A stretch of DNA of 64,000 bases, taken from Hyphomicrobiales bacterium (lineage in GTDB: Bacteria; Pseudomonadota; Alphaproteobacteria; Rhizobiales; Beijerinckiaceae). The number at the start of each line of letters is the position of its first letter. Positions within the stretch are counted from its first letter, which is position 1. The notes below the pieces were generated by a model that did no database searches, was not told where the DNA came from, and saw only the letters and a list, made by a program, of their open reading frames with translations. Below are positions 46,658 through 55,021 of the stretch, in pieces. The stretch lies in NCBI GenBank assembly GCA_027489535.1, contig JAIXZO010000006.1:124001-188000 (forward strand), given 5' to 3'. Both the position numbers and the translations under genes were made by a program.

Positions 46658-46925
46658 CCGGTCCGGCATGACCGACTGGAGCCGCATCGATGCCCTGACC
46701 GATGCCGACATCGAGCGCATGGCGTCGTCCGACACGGACAGTCCGGCCACGACCGCGTCCGACTGGGTGGATGCGGTGGTGACCGGACGTCCTGAAAAAA
46801 CCGTCGTGAACGCGAAGTTCGACAGCGACGTCGTCGACTGGTTCAGATCACAAGGCCGAGGCTATCAGGCCCGCATGAACGCGGTACTCCGCACATATAT
46901 GAAAGCTCATCGGAAATCGGGCTGA
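46623..46925 (+). CDS. brnA: BrnA-family antitoxin
   Basis: 100 aa. N-terminal DWSRIDALTDADIERMASSD and C-terminal ribbon-helix-helix VNAKFDSDVVDWFRSQGRGY QARMN are the BrnA family blocks. The C-terminal RHH domain (about residues 60-100) dimerises and represses the brnTA promoter; the N-terminal part binds the toxin. Two adjacent ATGs (46623, 46626) are both usable. The convergent Mrp gene ends 11 nt away. Confidence 0.9.
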   Translation: MMSEPRNTKAGDRSGMTDWSRIDALTDADIERMASSDTDSPATTASDWVDAVVTGRPEKTVVNAKFDSDVVDWFRSQGRGYQARMNAVLRTYMKAHRKSG

Positions 46926-46935
46926 GCCCTCGCAA

Positions 46936-48039
46936 TTACTCGATGACGATCCGGGGTGCGGCGCGGCCTTGCCCTTCGCCGGACAGGCCCGCCCAGACCT
47001 GCCGCGCCATGCCCATGTAGATCTTGGCGTGAGGGCCGTCGGGCTGCGTCGCGACGACCGGGAGGCCGGCGTCGGAGCGCTCGCGGATGTCCATGTGCAG
47101 CGGCACCTCGCCCAGGAACGGCACGCCGAGCCGCTCCGCCTCGTGGCGTGCGCCGCCATGCCCGAAGATGTCGGACCGCGTGCCGCATTCGGGGCAGAGG
47201 AAATAGCTCATGTTTTCGACGAGCCCGAGGATCGGCACCTCGACGCGTTTGAACATCGCGATGCCGCGCCGCGCATCGATGAGGGCGAGGTCCTGCGGGG
47301 TCGACACGATGACCGCGCCGGCCAACGGCACCGCCTGCGCCATCGTGAGCTGCGCATCGCCCGTGCCCGGGGGCATGTCGACCACGAGCACGTCGAGATC
47401 GCCCCAGGCGACCTCGCGCAGCATCTGCTGCAGCGCGGACATCACCATCGGCCCGCGCCAGATCACCGCCGCCTCCTCCTCGATGAGGAATCCGATGGAC
47501 ATGACCTTGAGGCCGTAGCCGTCGAGCGGTTCGAGAATACGGCCTTCCTTGACCTGCGGCTTGCCGCGCAGGGCGAACAGCTTGGGCAGCGACGGGCCGT
47601 AGATGTCGGCGTCGAGAATGCCGACCTTCAATCCCAACCCCTGCAGCGCGAGCGCGAGGTTGACCGCGGTCGTGGATTTGCCGACGCCGCCCTTGCCTGA
47701 TGCGACGGCGATGATGTGTTTGATGCCGGGCACCAGAGCGCGCGCGGTCGCGGCTTGCGCCTTCGGACCGGGAGATGCCGCGCCGGGCTGGGCGGCGCGC
47801 TCGGCCGTGAGCATGACCAAGGCGGTCTCGACGCCGGGCACGGCGCGCACGGCCTGTTCGGCCTTGGAGCGCAAGGGCTCGAAGGCCGCGGCCTGCGCGG
47901 GCTCCGCCGTGATCGAGACATAGACCTTGGCGCCTTGCACGCTCACGCCCGCCAACACGCCGGATTTCGGCAGAGGCGTGCGACCGTCCGGGCCGGACAC
48001 GGCCTCGAGGGCGGCAAGGATCTGTTGTTCGGTGACCAA
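46936..48039 (-). CDS. Mrp/ApbC-type Fe-S cluster carrier P-loop ATPase
   Basis: 367 aa. N-terminal MIP18/DUF59 domain (about residues 1-80: EQQILAALEAVSGPDGRTPL), then the Mrp/NBP35 ATPase: deviant Walker A GKGGVGKSTT, DADIYGPSLPKLF, VVDMPPGTGDAQLT, and the Fe-S CPECG pair (CxxC) near the C-terminus. It carries Fe-S clusters to apo-proteins. The start is TTG 48039 with GGAG 9 nt upstream; an ATG at 48144 would add 35 unlikely residues. It is convergent with brnA. Confidence in the start is moderate. Confidence 0.92.
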   Translation of the reverse strand: MVTEQQILAALEAVSGPDGRTPLPKSGVLAGVSVQGAKVYVSITAEPAQAAAFEPLRSKAEQAVRAVPGVETALVMLTAERAAQPGAASPGPKAQAATARALVPGIKHIIAVASGKGGVGKSTTAVNLALALQGLGLKVGILDADIYGPSLPKLFALRGKPQVKEGRILEPLDGYGLKVMSIGFLIEEEAAVIWRGPMVMSALQQMLREVAWGDLDVLVVDMPPGTGDAQLTMAQAVPLAGAVIVSTPQDLALIDARRGIAMFKRVEVPILGLVENMSYFLCPECGTRSDIFGHGGARHEAERLGVPFLGEVPLHMDIRERSDAGLPVVATQPDGPHAKIYMGMARQVWAGLSGEGQGRAAPRIVIE

Positions 48040-48167
48040 GATCGTATCTCCAAGGCGCTTCGTCCGGCCGTCCGCCGGTGCGCCCTTATGTCGGCCGGCA
48101 TCCGCCGCGGTCAACGCCCCCACCTTCCGAAACGTCCGCTTCATTGTGGCGTTGGTTCCAAGACGCT

Positions 48168-49007
48168 ATGAAGATCGACGAGAAGCCCGGCGAGTTCAGC
48201 GTGCATCCAATCGCGGCGATCACTCTCTCGTTCCTGTTCGGCGCGGCCCTTGCGGGCGCGACCGCGTTTCCGCTCGCCGCACAGCAACCGACGGAACAAC
48301 AGCGCCCGGCCGTCGTCGTCGCCACCGAGGGCGCGTATCCGCCGTTCACGACCCTCGACGCGAAAGGCGAGCCCGCCGGATTCGAGGTCGATCTGGTCCG
48401 AGCCCTGTGCGAGCAGGCGCAGCTGACGTGCACCGTCGTGTCCGACGAATGGGAGAACCTGTTCGGGGGTCTCGCGCGCCGGCAATACGACACGGTGATT
48501 TCGTCCGTCGAAATCACGCCGGAACGCCGCAAACGCTTCGCCTTCTCCGTCCCCTATTACCGGGTGCCGTCGGCCTATCTGGCGCAGAAGGAGGACATGA
48601 ACGCCGCCTTCTCCGAGGCCATGCTGCTGGGCAAGAAGATCGGCGTGGTCGCCGACGGCGGGCAGGACATGCTGCTGCGCAAGCGCTTCGGCGACGCCGT
48701 GACCATCGTGCGTTATGCGAGCTTGGAAGAGGCCGCGCTGGACGTGGGCGCGGACCGCATCGACTTCGCGCTGCTCGACAAGTTCGAGCTGCAGAAATGG
48801 CTCGATCTGGGCAAACAGGCCTCCTGCTGCACGATGGCGGCGGATGCGGCCTATGACCCCGAGGTCTTCGGCGAAGGCTACGGCATGGTCTTCCGCAAAT
48901 CGGACAAGGATCTGCGCGCCCGCTTCGATGCCGCTTTACGCGCCGTTTTCACCAATGGCGTGTATGACGCCGTCAGAGCACGCTGGTTTCCCTTCGATAT
49001 CCGCTGA
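48168..49007 (+). CDS. Amino-acid ABC transporter substrate-binding protein, first copy
   Basis: 279 aa, family 3 solute-binding protein. An N-terminal hydrophobic signal (about 20-40) precedes VVVATEGAYPPFTTLDAKGE, PAGFEVDLVRALCEQ, RQYDTVISSVEITPERRKRF (ligand Arg region) and GYGMVFRKSDKDLRARFDAAL. The paralogue at 49125 follows. ATG 48168 is chosen as the start before the signal; the frame extends upstream. It is divergent from the Mrp gene. Likely ligand: a basic or polar amino acid, but not determinable. Confidence 0.88.
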   Translation: MKIDEKPGEFSVHPIAAITLSFLFGAALAGATAFPLAAQQPTEQQRPAVVVATEGAYPPFTTLDAKGEPAGFEVDLVRALCEQAQLTCTVVSDEWENLFGGLARRQYDTVISSVEITPERRKRFAFSVPYYRVPSAYLAQKEDMNAAFSEAMLLGKKIGVVADGGQDMLLRKRFGDAVTIVRYASLEEAALDVGADRIDFALLDKFELQKWLDLGKQASCCTMAADAAYDPEVFGEGYGMVFRKSDKDLRARFDAALRAVFTNGVYDAVRARWFPFDIR

Positions 49008-49124
49008 AAGGCCCGTCGTTTCTGTTGCACCGCCGAAGCCACCGGTGTCGAATACCGGGCGTGCGACGCTTGTCGCATGGAGGACATCTGCGCCGCTCGG
49101 CGCATGCGGGAACGGAGAACGACG

Positions 49125-49904
49125 ATGAAGCGGATCACGAGTGCGGTTCTTGCGTTGGCGACGGTTTTCGGGCTCGGCGGAGCGGCGACGGCGCAGCAGA
49201 AGGACTGGAAGACGGTCCGCATCGGCACCGAGGGCGCCTATCCCCCCTTCAACAACCTCAACGCCAAGGGCGAGCTCGACGGCTTCGAGATCGATTACGC
49301 CAACGCGCTCTGCGACAAGATGCAGATCAAATGCACTTGGGTCGCTCAGGACTGGGACGGCATCATCCCGGCGCTGCTCGCGGGCAAATACGACATCATC
49401 GTCGCGGGCATGAACGCCACCGACGAGCGCAAGAAGCGCGTGGACTTCACCGCCGTCTACACCCGCACGCCGATTTCGTTCATCGCGGCCAAGAATGCCG
49501 GGACCGACATTTCCCCGGCGGCGCTGAAGGGCAAGTCGGTCGGCACGCAGGGCTCCACCATCCACGCCAACTATCTCGAGAAGTACTACAAGGACTCGTC
49601 GATCAAGCTCTATCCCTCGCAGGAAGAGGCCAATCTGGACATGGCCAACGGCCGTCTCGATTACGTGATCGCGGACAAGCTGGCGCTCGAGGACTTCATC
49701 GCCGGCAAGGGCAAGGACTGCTGCAAGTTCATCGCCGACATCAAGCGCGACCCCGCCATCCACGGCCCCGGCGTCGGCATGGCCGTGCGCAAGGACGATA
49801 CCGCGCTCCGCGACATGTTCTCCAAGGCCATCGAGGATTCCATCAAGGACGGCACCCATAAGAAGGTGGCCGACAAGTGGTTCAAGATCTCGATCCTCGA
49901 CTGA
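49125..49904 (+). CDS. Amino-acid ABC transporter substrate-binding protein, second copy
   Basis: 259 aa, signal peptide ending TAQQKDW. Family 3 blocks are RIGTEGAYPPFNNLNAKGEL, DGFEIDYANALCDKM, YDIIVAGMNATDERKKRVDF and GVGMAVRKDDTALRDMFSKA. The pattern is that of the lysine/arginine/ornithine or histidine receptor group (ArgT/HisJ). ATG 49125 with GGAGAAC ribosome-binding site. A GC hairpin follows, ahead of the two permeases. Two receptors for one permease pair suggests two related ligands. Confidence 0.92.
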   Translation: MKRITSAVLALATVFGLGGAATAQQKDWKTVRIGTEGAYPPFNNLNAKGELDGFEIDYANALCDKMQIKCTWVAQDWDGIIPALLAGKYDIIVAGMNATDERKKRVDFTAVYTRTPISFIAAKNAGTDISPAALKGKSVGTQGSTIHANYLEKYYKDSSIKLYPSQEEANLDMANGRLDYVIADKLALEDFIAGKGKDCCKFIADIKRDPAIHGPGVGMAVRKDDTALRDMFSKAIEDSIKDGTHKKVADKWFKISILD

Positions 49905-49920
49905 CGACTTCGTGATGCCG

Positions 49921-49944
49921 GCGGGACGGCTCCGGCCGTCCCGC
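49921..49944 (+). terminator. Intra-operon hairpin between receptor and permease genes
   Basis: GCGGGACGG (49921-49929) pairs perfectly with CCGTCCCGC (49936-49944); no T-run follows. Such structures stabilise the receptor mRNA and reduce permease expression in amino-acid ABC operons. Confidence 0.6.
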
Positions 49945-49960
49945 AAGCGTCGCATCCCTC

Positions 49961-50689
49961 ATGGATCCTCTTTTCAACTTGCTGGCGTGGGGACCGGGCG
50001 GCTGGGGCGACGAGCTTGCGGCCGGAGCCGGCATCACCATCGCGCTCGCCCTCGCGACGTTGCCCTTCGGCGTCGCGCTCGGGCTGCTGGTCGCGTTGGC
50101 GAAACGCTCGCCCCACCGGATCGTCCGTGCGTTCGGCACGGTCTACACGACCGTGTTTCGCGGCCTGCCGGAACTGCTGACGCTGTATCTCGTCTATTTC
50201 GGCCTCAGCATCGGCCTTCAGACCGGGCTGAAGGCGCTCGGATTTTCGGGCCGCATGGAGATGCCCGCCTTCGTCGCGGGCATGATCGCGCTCGGGCTCG
50301 TGCTCGGCGCGTTCTCCTCCGAAGTCTGGGTCGGCGCGCTCAACGGCATCGACAAGGGCCAGCGCGAAGGCGCGGCGGCGCTCGGGCTGCGCAAGGGGCA
50401 GATCTTCCGTCTCGTGATCATGCCGCAACTGCTGCGGCTGGCGCTGCCGGGGCTCGGCAACAACTGGATGGTGCTGCTGAAGGAGACCTCGCTGATCTCC
50501 GTCATCGCCCTGCCCGACCTGATGTTCTGGACCGGGCGGGCGACGGTGGTGACGAAGGAGCCGTTCCTGTTTTTCGGCCTCGCCTGCCTGATCTATCTGT
50601 TCTTCTCCATGGTGTCGGCCGCCGGAATCGCCGCGCTGGAGCGGCGCGTCGGGCGCGGCTACGTCCGCTCGCCGGAGGCGGGCCGATGA
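49961..50689 (+). CDS. Amino-acid ABC transporter permease, HisQ-like
   Basis: 242 aa, five or six helices. N-terminal GAGITIALALATLPFGVALG, RGLPELLTLYLVYFG, then the EAA loop SSEVWVGALNGIDKGQREGA AALGLRKGQIFRLVIMPQ, which binds the ATPase. It matches the HisQ/ArtQ group. Coupled to the next permease by a 4-nt ATGA overlap. The gene encoding the ATPase partner is not in this operon. Confidence 0.93.
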   Translation: MDPLFNLLAWGPGGWGDELAAGAGITIALALATLPFGVALGLLVALAKRSPHRIVRAFGTVYTTVFRGLPELLTLYLVYFGLSIGLQTGLKALGFSGRMEMPAFVAGMIALGLVLGAFSSEVWVGALNGIDKGQREGAAALGLRKGQIFRLVIMPQLLRLALPGLGNNWMVLLKETSLISVIALPDLMFWTGRATVVTKEPFLFFGLACLIYLFFSMVSAAGIAALERRVGRGYVRSPEAGR

Positions 50690-51399
50690 TCTGGTGCGAG
50701 CTTCCCGGCCATTGGCTCGGCAATGCGGCGCTGACGAGCTACGGCTGCCGCATGATCTCGGGGCTCGGCATCACGCTGCAGCTGGTGGCGATTTCGGTAT
50801 CGCTCGGCCTCGTCTTCGGCGTGCTGCTGGCCTTCGCGCGGCTCTCGCCGATCCGCCCCCTCGCCGTCGCTGCGAACGGCTACATGACCTTTTTTCGCGG
50901 CACGCCGATCCTGTGCCAGTTGTTCCTCGTCTATTACGGCGCGGGACAGTTTCGGCCGTTCCTCGACTCCGTCGGGCTTTGGGGGCTTTTCCGCGAAGCC
51001 TATTTCTGCGCGGCCTTCACCTTCACGCTCAACACGGCCGCCTATCAGGCGGAGATCTTCCGCGGAGCCATAGCCTCGGTACCGCGCGGGCAGATCGAGG
51101 CCGGACGCTCGCTGGGGCTGCATCCGCCCGCGATCTTCCTGCGCATCGTGCTGCCGCAAGCCGCGATGATCGCGCTGCGGCCGCTCGGCAACGAGGTGGT
51201 CATCATGGTGAAGTCGTCGGCGGTGGCCTCGCTGGTCACGCTTTACGACCTGATGGGCACCACGCGGCTCGCCTTTGCACGATCCTTCGACCTCTCGGTC
51301 TATCTTTTCGCGGCCGCGCTCTATCTCATGATCGTTGAAACGATCCGCCGGGTGTGGGACGTGGTCGAGCGTCGGCTCACCCGACATCTGCAGACGTAG
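50686..51399 (+). CDS. Amino-acid ABC transporter permease, HisM-like
   Basis: 237 aa. GLGITLQLVAISVSLGLVFG, FFRGTPILCQLFLVYYG and the EAA loop YQAEIFRGAIASVPRGQIEA GRSLGL are typical. The translation overlaps the HisQ-like stop by 4 nt. The dehydrogenase at 51446 follows 46 nt later on the same strand. With HisQ-like it should form the heterodimeric channel of the importer. Confidence 0.93.
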   Translation: MIWCELPGHWLGNAALTSYGCRMISGLGITLQLVAISVSLGLVFGVLLAFARLSPIRPLAVAANGYMTFFRGTPILCQLFLVYYGAGQFRPFLDSVGLWGLFREAYFCAAFTFTLNTAAYQAEIFRGAIASVPRGQIEAGRSLGLHPPAIFLRIVLPQAAMIALRPLGNEVVIMVKSSAVASLVTLYDLMGTTRLAFARSFDLSVYLFAAALYLMIVETIRRVWDVVERRLTRHLQT

Positions 51400-51445
51400 C
51401 CCTCGCGGGCGACGCTAAGGACAATAAACTCAAGGAGCAGTCTCG

Positions 51446-52318
51446 ATGGCGAAAGTCGCTTTTCTCGGTCTCGGCGTGATGGGCTATCCCATGGCGGGGC
51501 ACCTCAAGACGAAGGGCGGCCACGACGTCGTCGTCTACAACCGCACCTTCGCGAAGGCCGAGAAGTGGGCCGCGCAGTTCGGCGGCGCGGCCGCGAAGAC
51601 CCCGCGCGAAGCGGCGGCGGGCTGCGACTTCGTCTTCGCCTGCGTCGGCAACGACGATGATCTGCGCGCCGTGGTGCTGGGACCGGACGGCGCATTCGCC
51701 GGCATGAAGAAGGGCGCGATCTTCGTCGACAACACCACCGCCTCGGCGGAAGTGGCGCGTGAACTCCACGCCGAAGCCGCCAAGCACGGCTTCCACTTCG
51801 TCGACGCCCCCGTCTCCGGCGGGCAGGCGGGCGCGGAAAACGGCGCGCTCACCGTGATGTGCGGCGGCGACGAAGCCGCCTATGCGACGGCCGAGCCGGT
51901 CATCATGGCCTTCGCGCGCGCCGTCAAACGTCTCGGCCCCTCGGGTGCGGGCCAGTTGACCAAGATGGTCAACCAGATCTGCATCGCCGGTCTCGTGCAG
52001 GCCTTGGCCGAAGGCATCGCCTTCGCGCAGCGCGCGGGTCTGGATGCCGAAGCGGTGATCGAAGCCATCTCCAAGGGCGCCGCGCAGTCCTGGCAGATGG
52101 AAAACCGCTACAAGACCATGAATGTCGGCAAGTTCGACTACGGCTTTGCGGTGGACTGGATGCGCAAGGATCTCGGCATCTGCCTCGCGGAAGCCCGCCG
52201 CAACGGCGCGCATCTGCCGATCACCGCGCTCGTCGACCAGTTCTACGGCGACGTGCAGGAAATGGGCGGCAGCCGCTGGGACACGTCGAGCCTCATCGCC
52301 CGCCTCGCGAAGAAGTGA
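51446..52318 (+). CDS. NAD(P)-dependent beta-hydroxyacid dehydrogenase (3-hydroxyisobutyrate dehydrogenase family)
   Basis: 290 aa. N-terminal Rossmann motif FLGLGVMGYPMAGHL, substrate-binding DAPVSGGQAGAENGALTVMC, catalytic Lys in GAGQLTKMVNQICIAGLVQA. These define the HIBADH/GarR/tartronate-semialdehyde reductase family. The substrate cannot be named: 3-hydroxyisobutyrate, glyoxylate/succinic semialdehyde or tartronate semialdehyde are candidates. It lies after the amino-acid importer, perhaps in the same transcription unit (46 nt gap; AAGGAG ribosome-binding site). A strong terminator follows. Confidence 0.9.
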   Translation: MAKVAFLGLGVMGYPMAGHLKTKGGHDVVVYNRTFAKAEKWAAQFGGAAAKTPREAAAGCDFVFACVGNDDDLRAVVLGPDGAFAGMKKGAIFVDNTTASAEVARELHAEAAKHGFHFVDAPVSGGQAGAENGALTVMCGGDEAAYATAEPVIMAFARAVKRLGPSGAGQLTKMVNQICIAGLVQALAEGIAFAQRAGLDAEAVIEAISKGAAQSWQMENRYKTMNVGKFDYGFAVDWMRKDLGICLAEARRNGAHLPITALVDQFYGDVQEMGGSRWDTSSLIARLAKK

Positions 52319-52364
52319 GCGAGAGAAGCGAACGAAACGCTCTGAGCCCGAAGGGTTCGGACTG

Positions 52365-52395
52365 AAAAAGGCCCCGGAGCGATCCGGGGCTTTTT
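52365..52395 (+). terminator. Rho-independent terminator between convergent genes
   Basis: AAAAAGGCCCCGGA, loop GCGA, TCCGGGGCTTTTT. Stem of nine or ten pairs with A- and T-tracts on either side, so it can serve both the dehydrogenase gene and the convergent caspase-like gene. Confidence 0.88.
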
Positions 52396-52408
52396 GCTTG
52401 GCGGGTCC

Positions 52409-54847
52409 TCACGGACACGCGGGCTGGCCGGGTTGTCCGCAAGGCGGCCGAAGTCCTCCGCCTCCGCCCGGACGGGCCGGTGCTGCGGCCGCCGGCGGAG
52501 GAGCCGGTCGCGGCGCGGCGGCTGCGGGCGGAGGAGCGGCTGGCGGCGGGGCCGGCCGGGGGGCTTCCAGCCGCGGGGGCGCTGCCGCCGGAGGAGGCGC
52601 GCGCTGCGGTTCCGGCCTCGGCGCGGCGGCGGACGGCGGGGGACGCGGAGGCTGGGCACGCGGCGGCTGAGCACTCGGCGGCTCGGGACGCGGCGCGACG
52701 ATCGGCGGGGCGGCCCGCGAACCCGTCACCTCGGGCTCGCGCGGTCGCATGGGAGCCGGTGCGGCGGGCCGTGCCGGTTCGGGCCGCGGGGCGGCCGTCG
52801 CGGGGGCACGGAGTTGCGGCGCGCTCGGCGGCGGACCTGCCTCGGGCCGCGGCTGGACGCGCGGAGGCTGGGCACGCTGCTGCTCGGGACGCGGAGCCGC
52901 CGCCGGGGGCGCGCCGGGCGGCCGCAATTGTTGCGGGGTTGCGGCGGCGGGGGGAGCGGAGGCCGGGGGGGCGGACGCGGGAGCCGGACCCTGCGGCCGG
53001 ATCGCGCCCGGCCGGGGCGCGCTCGTCGCACCCGTCGTTTCGGGATCGCGCGGCGCGGGCGACCCCGGCGCGCGCGGAGCCGGCGGCGAGGCGGCAGGCG
53101 GAGCGGAGGCTGCGGGAGGCTGCGGCCGGGTCGGCGCGGTCGCGGCAGGCGGCGCACCGGGCGCACGCAAAGGCTGCGGCGCCGTCACGGACGGTTGCGG
53201 CGCGGCGGGAGCCGTCGCGGTCGGAGGAGCGGGCGGCGCTCCGGGAGCCCGCAACGGCTGCGGCGCGCCCGGTACCGGCGTCGGCGCGGGCGTCGGCCCC
53301 GTCGGGGCGGTCGCTGCGGGCGGAGTCGGCGGAGCGCCCGGCGCACGCAGCGGTGCGGGAGCCTGCACGCCGGGCGCGGTCGGCTGGACGGCGACGGGCG
53401 CGGTGCGCGGCTGGATCGGCGGCGCGGGCTGCGGAGCGGCTACGGGCTGCACCACCACCGGCGGCGGCGGCGGCGCGGGCGTTCTCGCCCATGTCGGAGC
53501 GGCCAGCGGCGCGATCACGGGGAGCAGGCCCGGAGACACCGGCGGCGGAGGCGGCGGCAGCACAATGAGGTCCGGCGGGGGCGGCGGCAGCAGGATCACC
53601 GACGGCGGCGGGGGCGGCGGCAGGTAATAGTATTCCTGCACGACGACGCTCGGCCGGATCGTCTCCACGAAGGGCAGCGGCGGCGGCAGATCCTCGTATT
53701 CGTAGATTTCGAACTGCGGCGGGGGCAGCAGCGGGGCCGACAGGCGGGTCAATCTGCGCCGCGCGTCATAGGCGTGGAAGCCGTCCGGATACCGTTGCAG
53801 ATAGGTCCAATAGGCCTCGCGCGAATCCCGCCGTCGCGATTGACGCCAGATCACGGCCTCGCGCCGTACCGACAGCAGCGCCGTCACGCGCGGGGCGTAG
53901 GGCGAGTCCGGGAACGCCGTCAGATAGTCTTGGTACAGCGGAATTTCGTCGCGCTCGATCACGACGGAATAAGCCTCGTCCGGCGGCATGCGCCGCAACG
54001 GCCGCTCGGAGATCACCCGCCGGGCCGGCGCGGGCGGCGGCGGCACCTGAACAGCCTCGCGCGCATCGTAGAAGCTGAACTGCGTGCGCCCGAGATCGGC
54101 CGCATGCCAAGGCACCTGCATCCCGCCGGTGCCTTCATGCACCCGCAGGCGGATCTTGGCGAAGGTCTCCTCGAGCCCGAGGCCCGGCACCCGCATCATT
54201 TCCACGAGCGCCTTTGCATAGGCCCCGTAAGGCCCCGCGGAGACGGGCAGCATCAGGTTCGGCGCGGTCGACTGCGCAAGCAACTGCCCGCGCGCGGGTT
54301 CCATCCCGGCCAATCCCGGCGCGAGCTGCTCGCCTTCGATCAGGGGCGGCAGCTCATAGGCGGCGTCGAGCACCACGATCCGCACGCCCCCCTCGCCCAG
54401 CGACCGCATGATGTCGGAGAGTCGATAGCCGACGATCGGCACGTCGGCGGCGCGTTCGAGACGCGCACCGGACGGGATCAGGAAATTGTCGCCCTCGAAT
54501 TGCGCGCCGCGCCCGGCGAAATACACCACCGCCGCCGCGTCGGGCCCCGCACGGCGCACGCGGTCCAAGAAGTCCCGCACGGCTTGGCGAAGCCCGGGCT
54601 CGTCGAGATCCGCCCCCTGGATCAGCTCGAAGCCGGCGCTGCGCAACGCCTCGGCCACCAGAGAGGCGTCGTTGACGGGCGTCGCGATGGTCCCGTCCGG
54701 ATAAGTCGAGATGCCGACCACCAGCGCGACGCGCTCCTGCGCCGCGGCTCGGACGGCGCCCCAGCCCAGCATCGCCGGCACGAGGAACAGCGCGGCGAGC
54801 AGGCGCAACGATGAAAGGCGAAACGGCAGCGGACGCGGCGCGGACAT
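52409..54847 (-). CDS. Caspase-fold (C14) protein with both catalytic residues replaced; Pro/Ala-rich C-terminus
   Basis: 812 aa. A signal peptide (hydrophobic about 14-36) is followed by a caspase-like domain: VALVVGISTYPD, VNDASLVAEALRSAGF, AVVYFAGRGAQFEGDNFLIP, and RIVVLDAAYELPP. Active homologues have His in YFAGHG and Cys in LDAC; here they are Arg113 and Ala163, so protease activity is not expected. A middle region with YLxxFPDSPYAP and YLQRYPDGFHAYDAR repeats resembles tetratricopeptide-like helical hairpins seen in C14 proteins. From about residue 390 the protein is almost entirely Pro/Ala/Val low-complexity (PPPPPP runs), probably a periplasmic extension. ATG 54847 is set by AAGGAG 8 nt upstream. 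The Arg/Gly-rich frame on the other strand is a shadow. Confidence 0.85.
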   Translation of the reverse strand: MSAPRPLPFRLSSLRLLAALFLVPAMLGWGAVRAAAQERVALVVGISTYPDGTIATPVNDASLVAEALRSAGFELIQGADLDEPGLRQAVRDFLDRVRRAGPDAAAVVYFAGRGAQFEGDNFLIPSGARLERAADVPIVGYRLSDIMRSLGEGGVRIVVLDAAYELPPLIEGEQLAPGLAGMEPARGQLLAQSTAPNLMLPVSAGPYGAYAKALVEMMRVPGLGLEETFAKIRLRVHEGTGGMQVPWHAADLGRTQFSFYDAREAVQVPPPPAPARRVISERPLRRMPPDEAYSVVIERDEIPLYQDYLTAFPDSPYAPRVTALLSVRREAVIWRQSRRRDSREAYWTYLQRYPDGFHAYDARRRLTRLSAPLLPPPQFEIYEYEDLPPPLPFVETIRPSVVVQEYYYLPPPPPPSVILLPPPPPDLIVLPPPPPPVSPGLLPVIAPLAAPTWARTPAPPPPPVVVQPVAAPQPAPPIQPRTAPVAVQPTAPGVQAPAPLRAPGAPPTPPAATAPTGPTPAPTPVPGAPQPLRAPGAPPAPPTATAPAAPQPSVTAPQPLRAPGAPPAATAPTRPQPPAASAPPAASPPAPRAPGSPAPRDPETTGATSAPRPGAIRPQGPAPASAPPASAPPAAATPQQLRPPGAPPAAAPRPEQQRAQPPRVQPRPEAGPPPSAPQLRAPATAAPRPEPARPAAPAPMRPREPEVTGSRAAPPIVAPRPEPPSAQPPRAQPPRPPPSAAAPRPEPQRAPPPAAAPPRLEAPRPAPPPAAPPPAAAAPRPAPPPAAAAPARPGGGGGLRPPCGQPGQPACP

Positions 54848-55021
54848 GGGGCGCACTCCTTGAAGGATCCCCCATCAGATCCTCATCGCCTTGAACCCGA
54901 GCTGAACCGACGCCGGCTGAATCGCGACCGAATTCCGGCAATTTCGGGTCGAAGCGTGCGGACCCCGACGGGGTGAACCTACAAACAACGGCCCGGCCAA
55001 ACCCAAGGTTCCGCGCGCTTC

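Noticed and set aside
52394-54814. 806-codon Arg/Gly-rich open frame on the plus strand
   Set aside because: It mirrors the Pro/Ala-rich caspase-like gene; the repeats are complements of proline and alanine codons and there is no start context.
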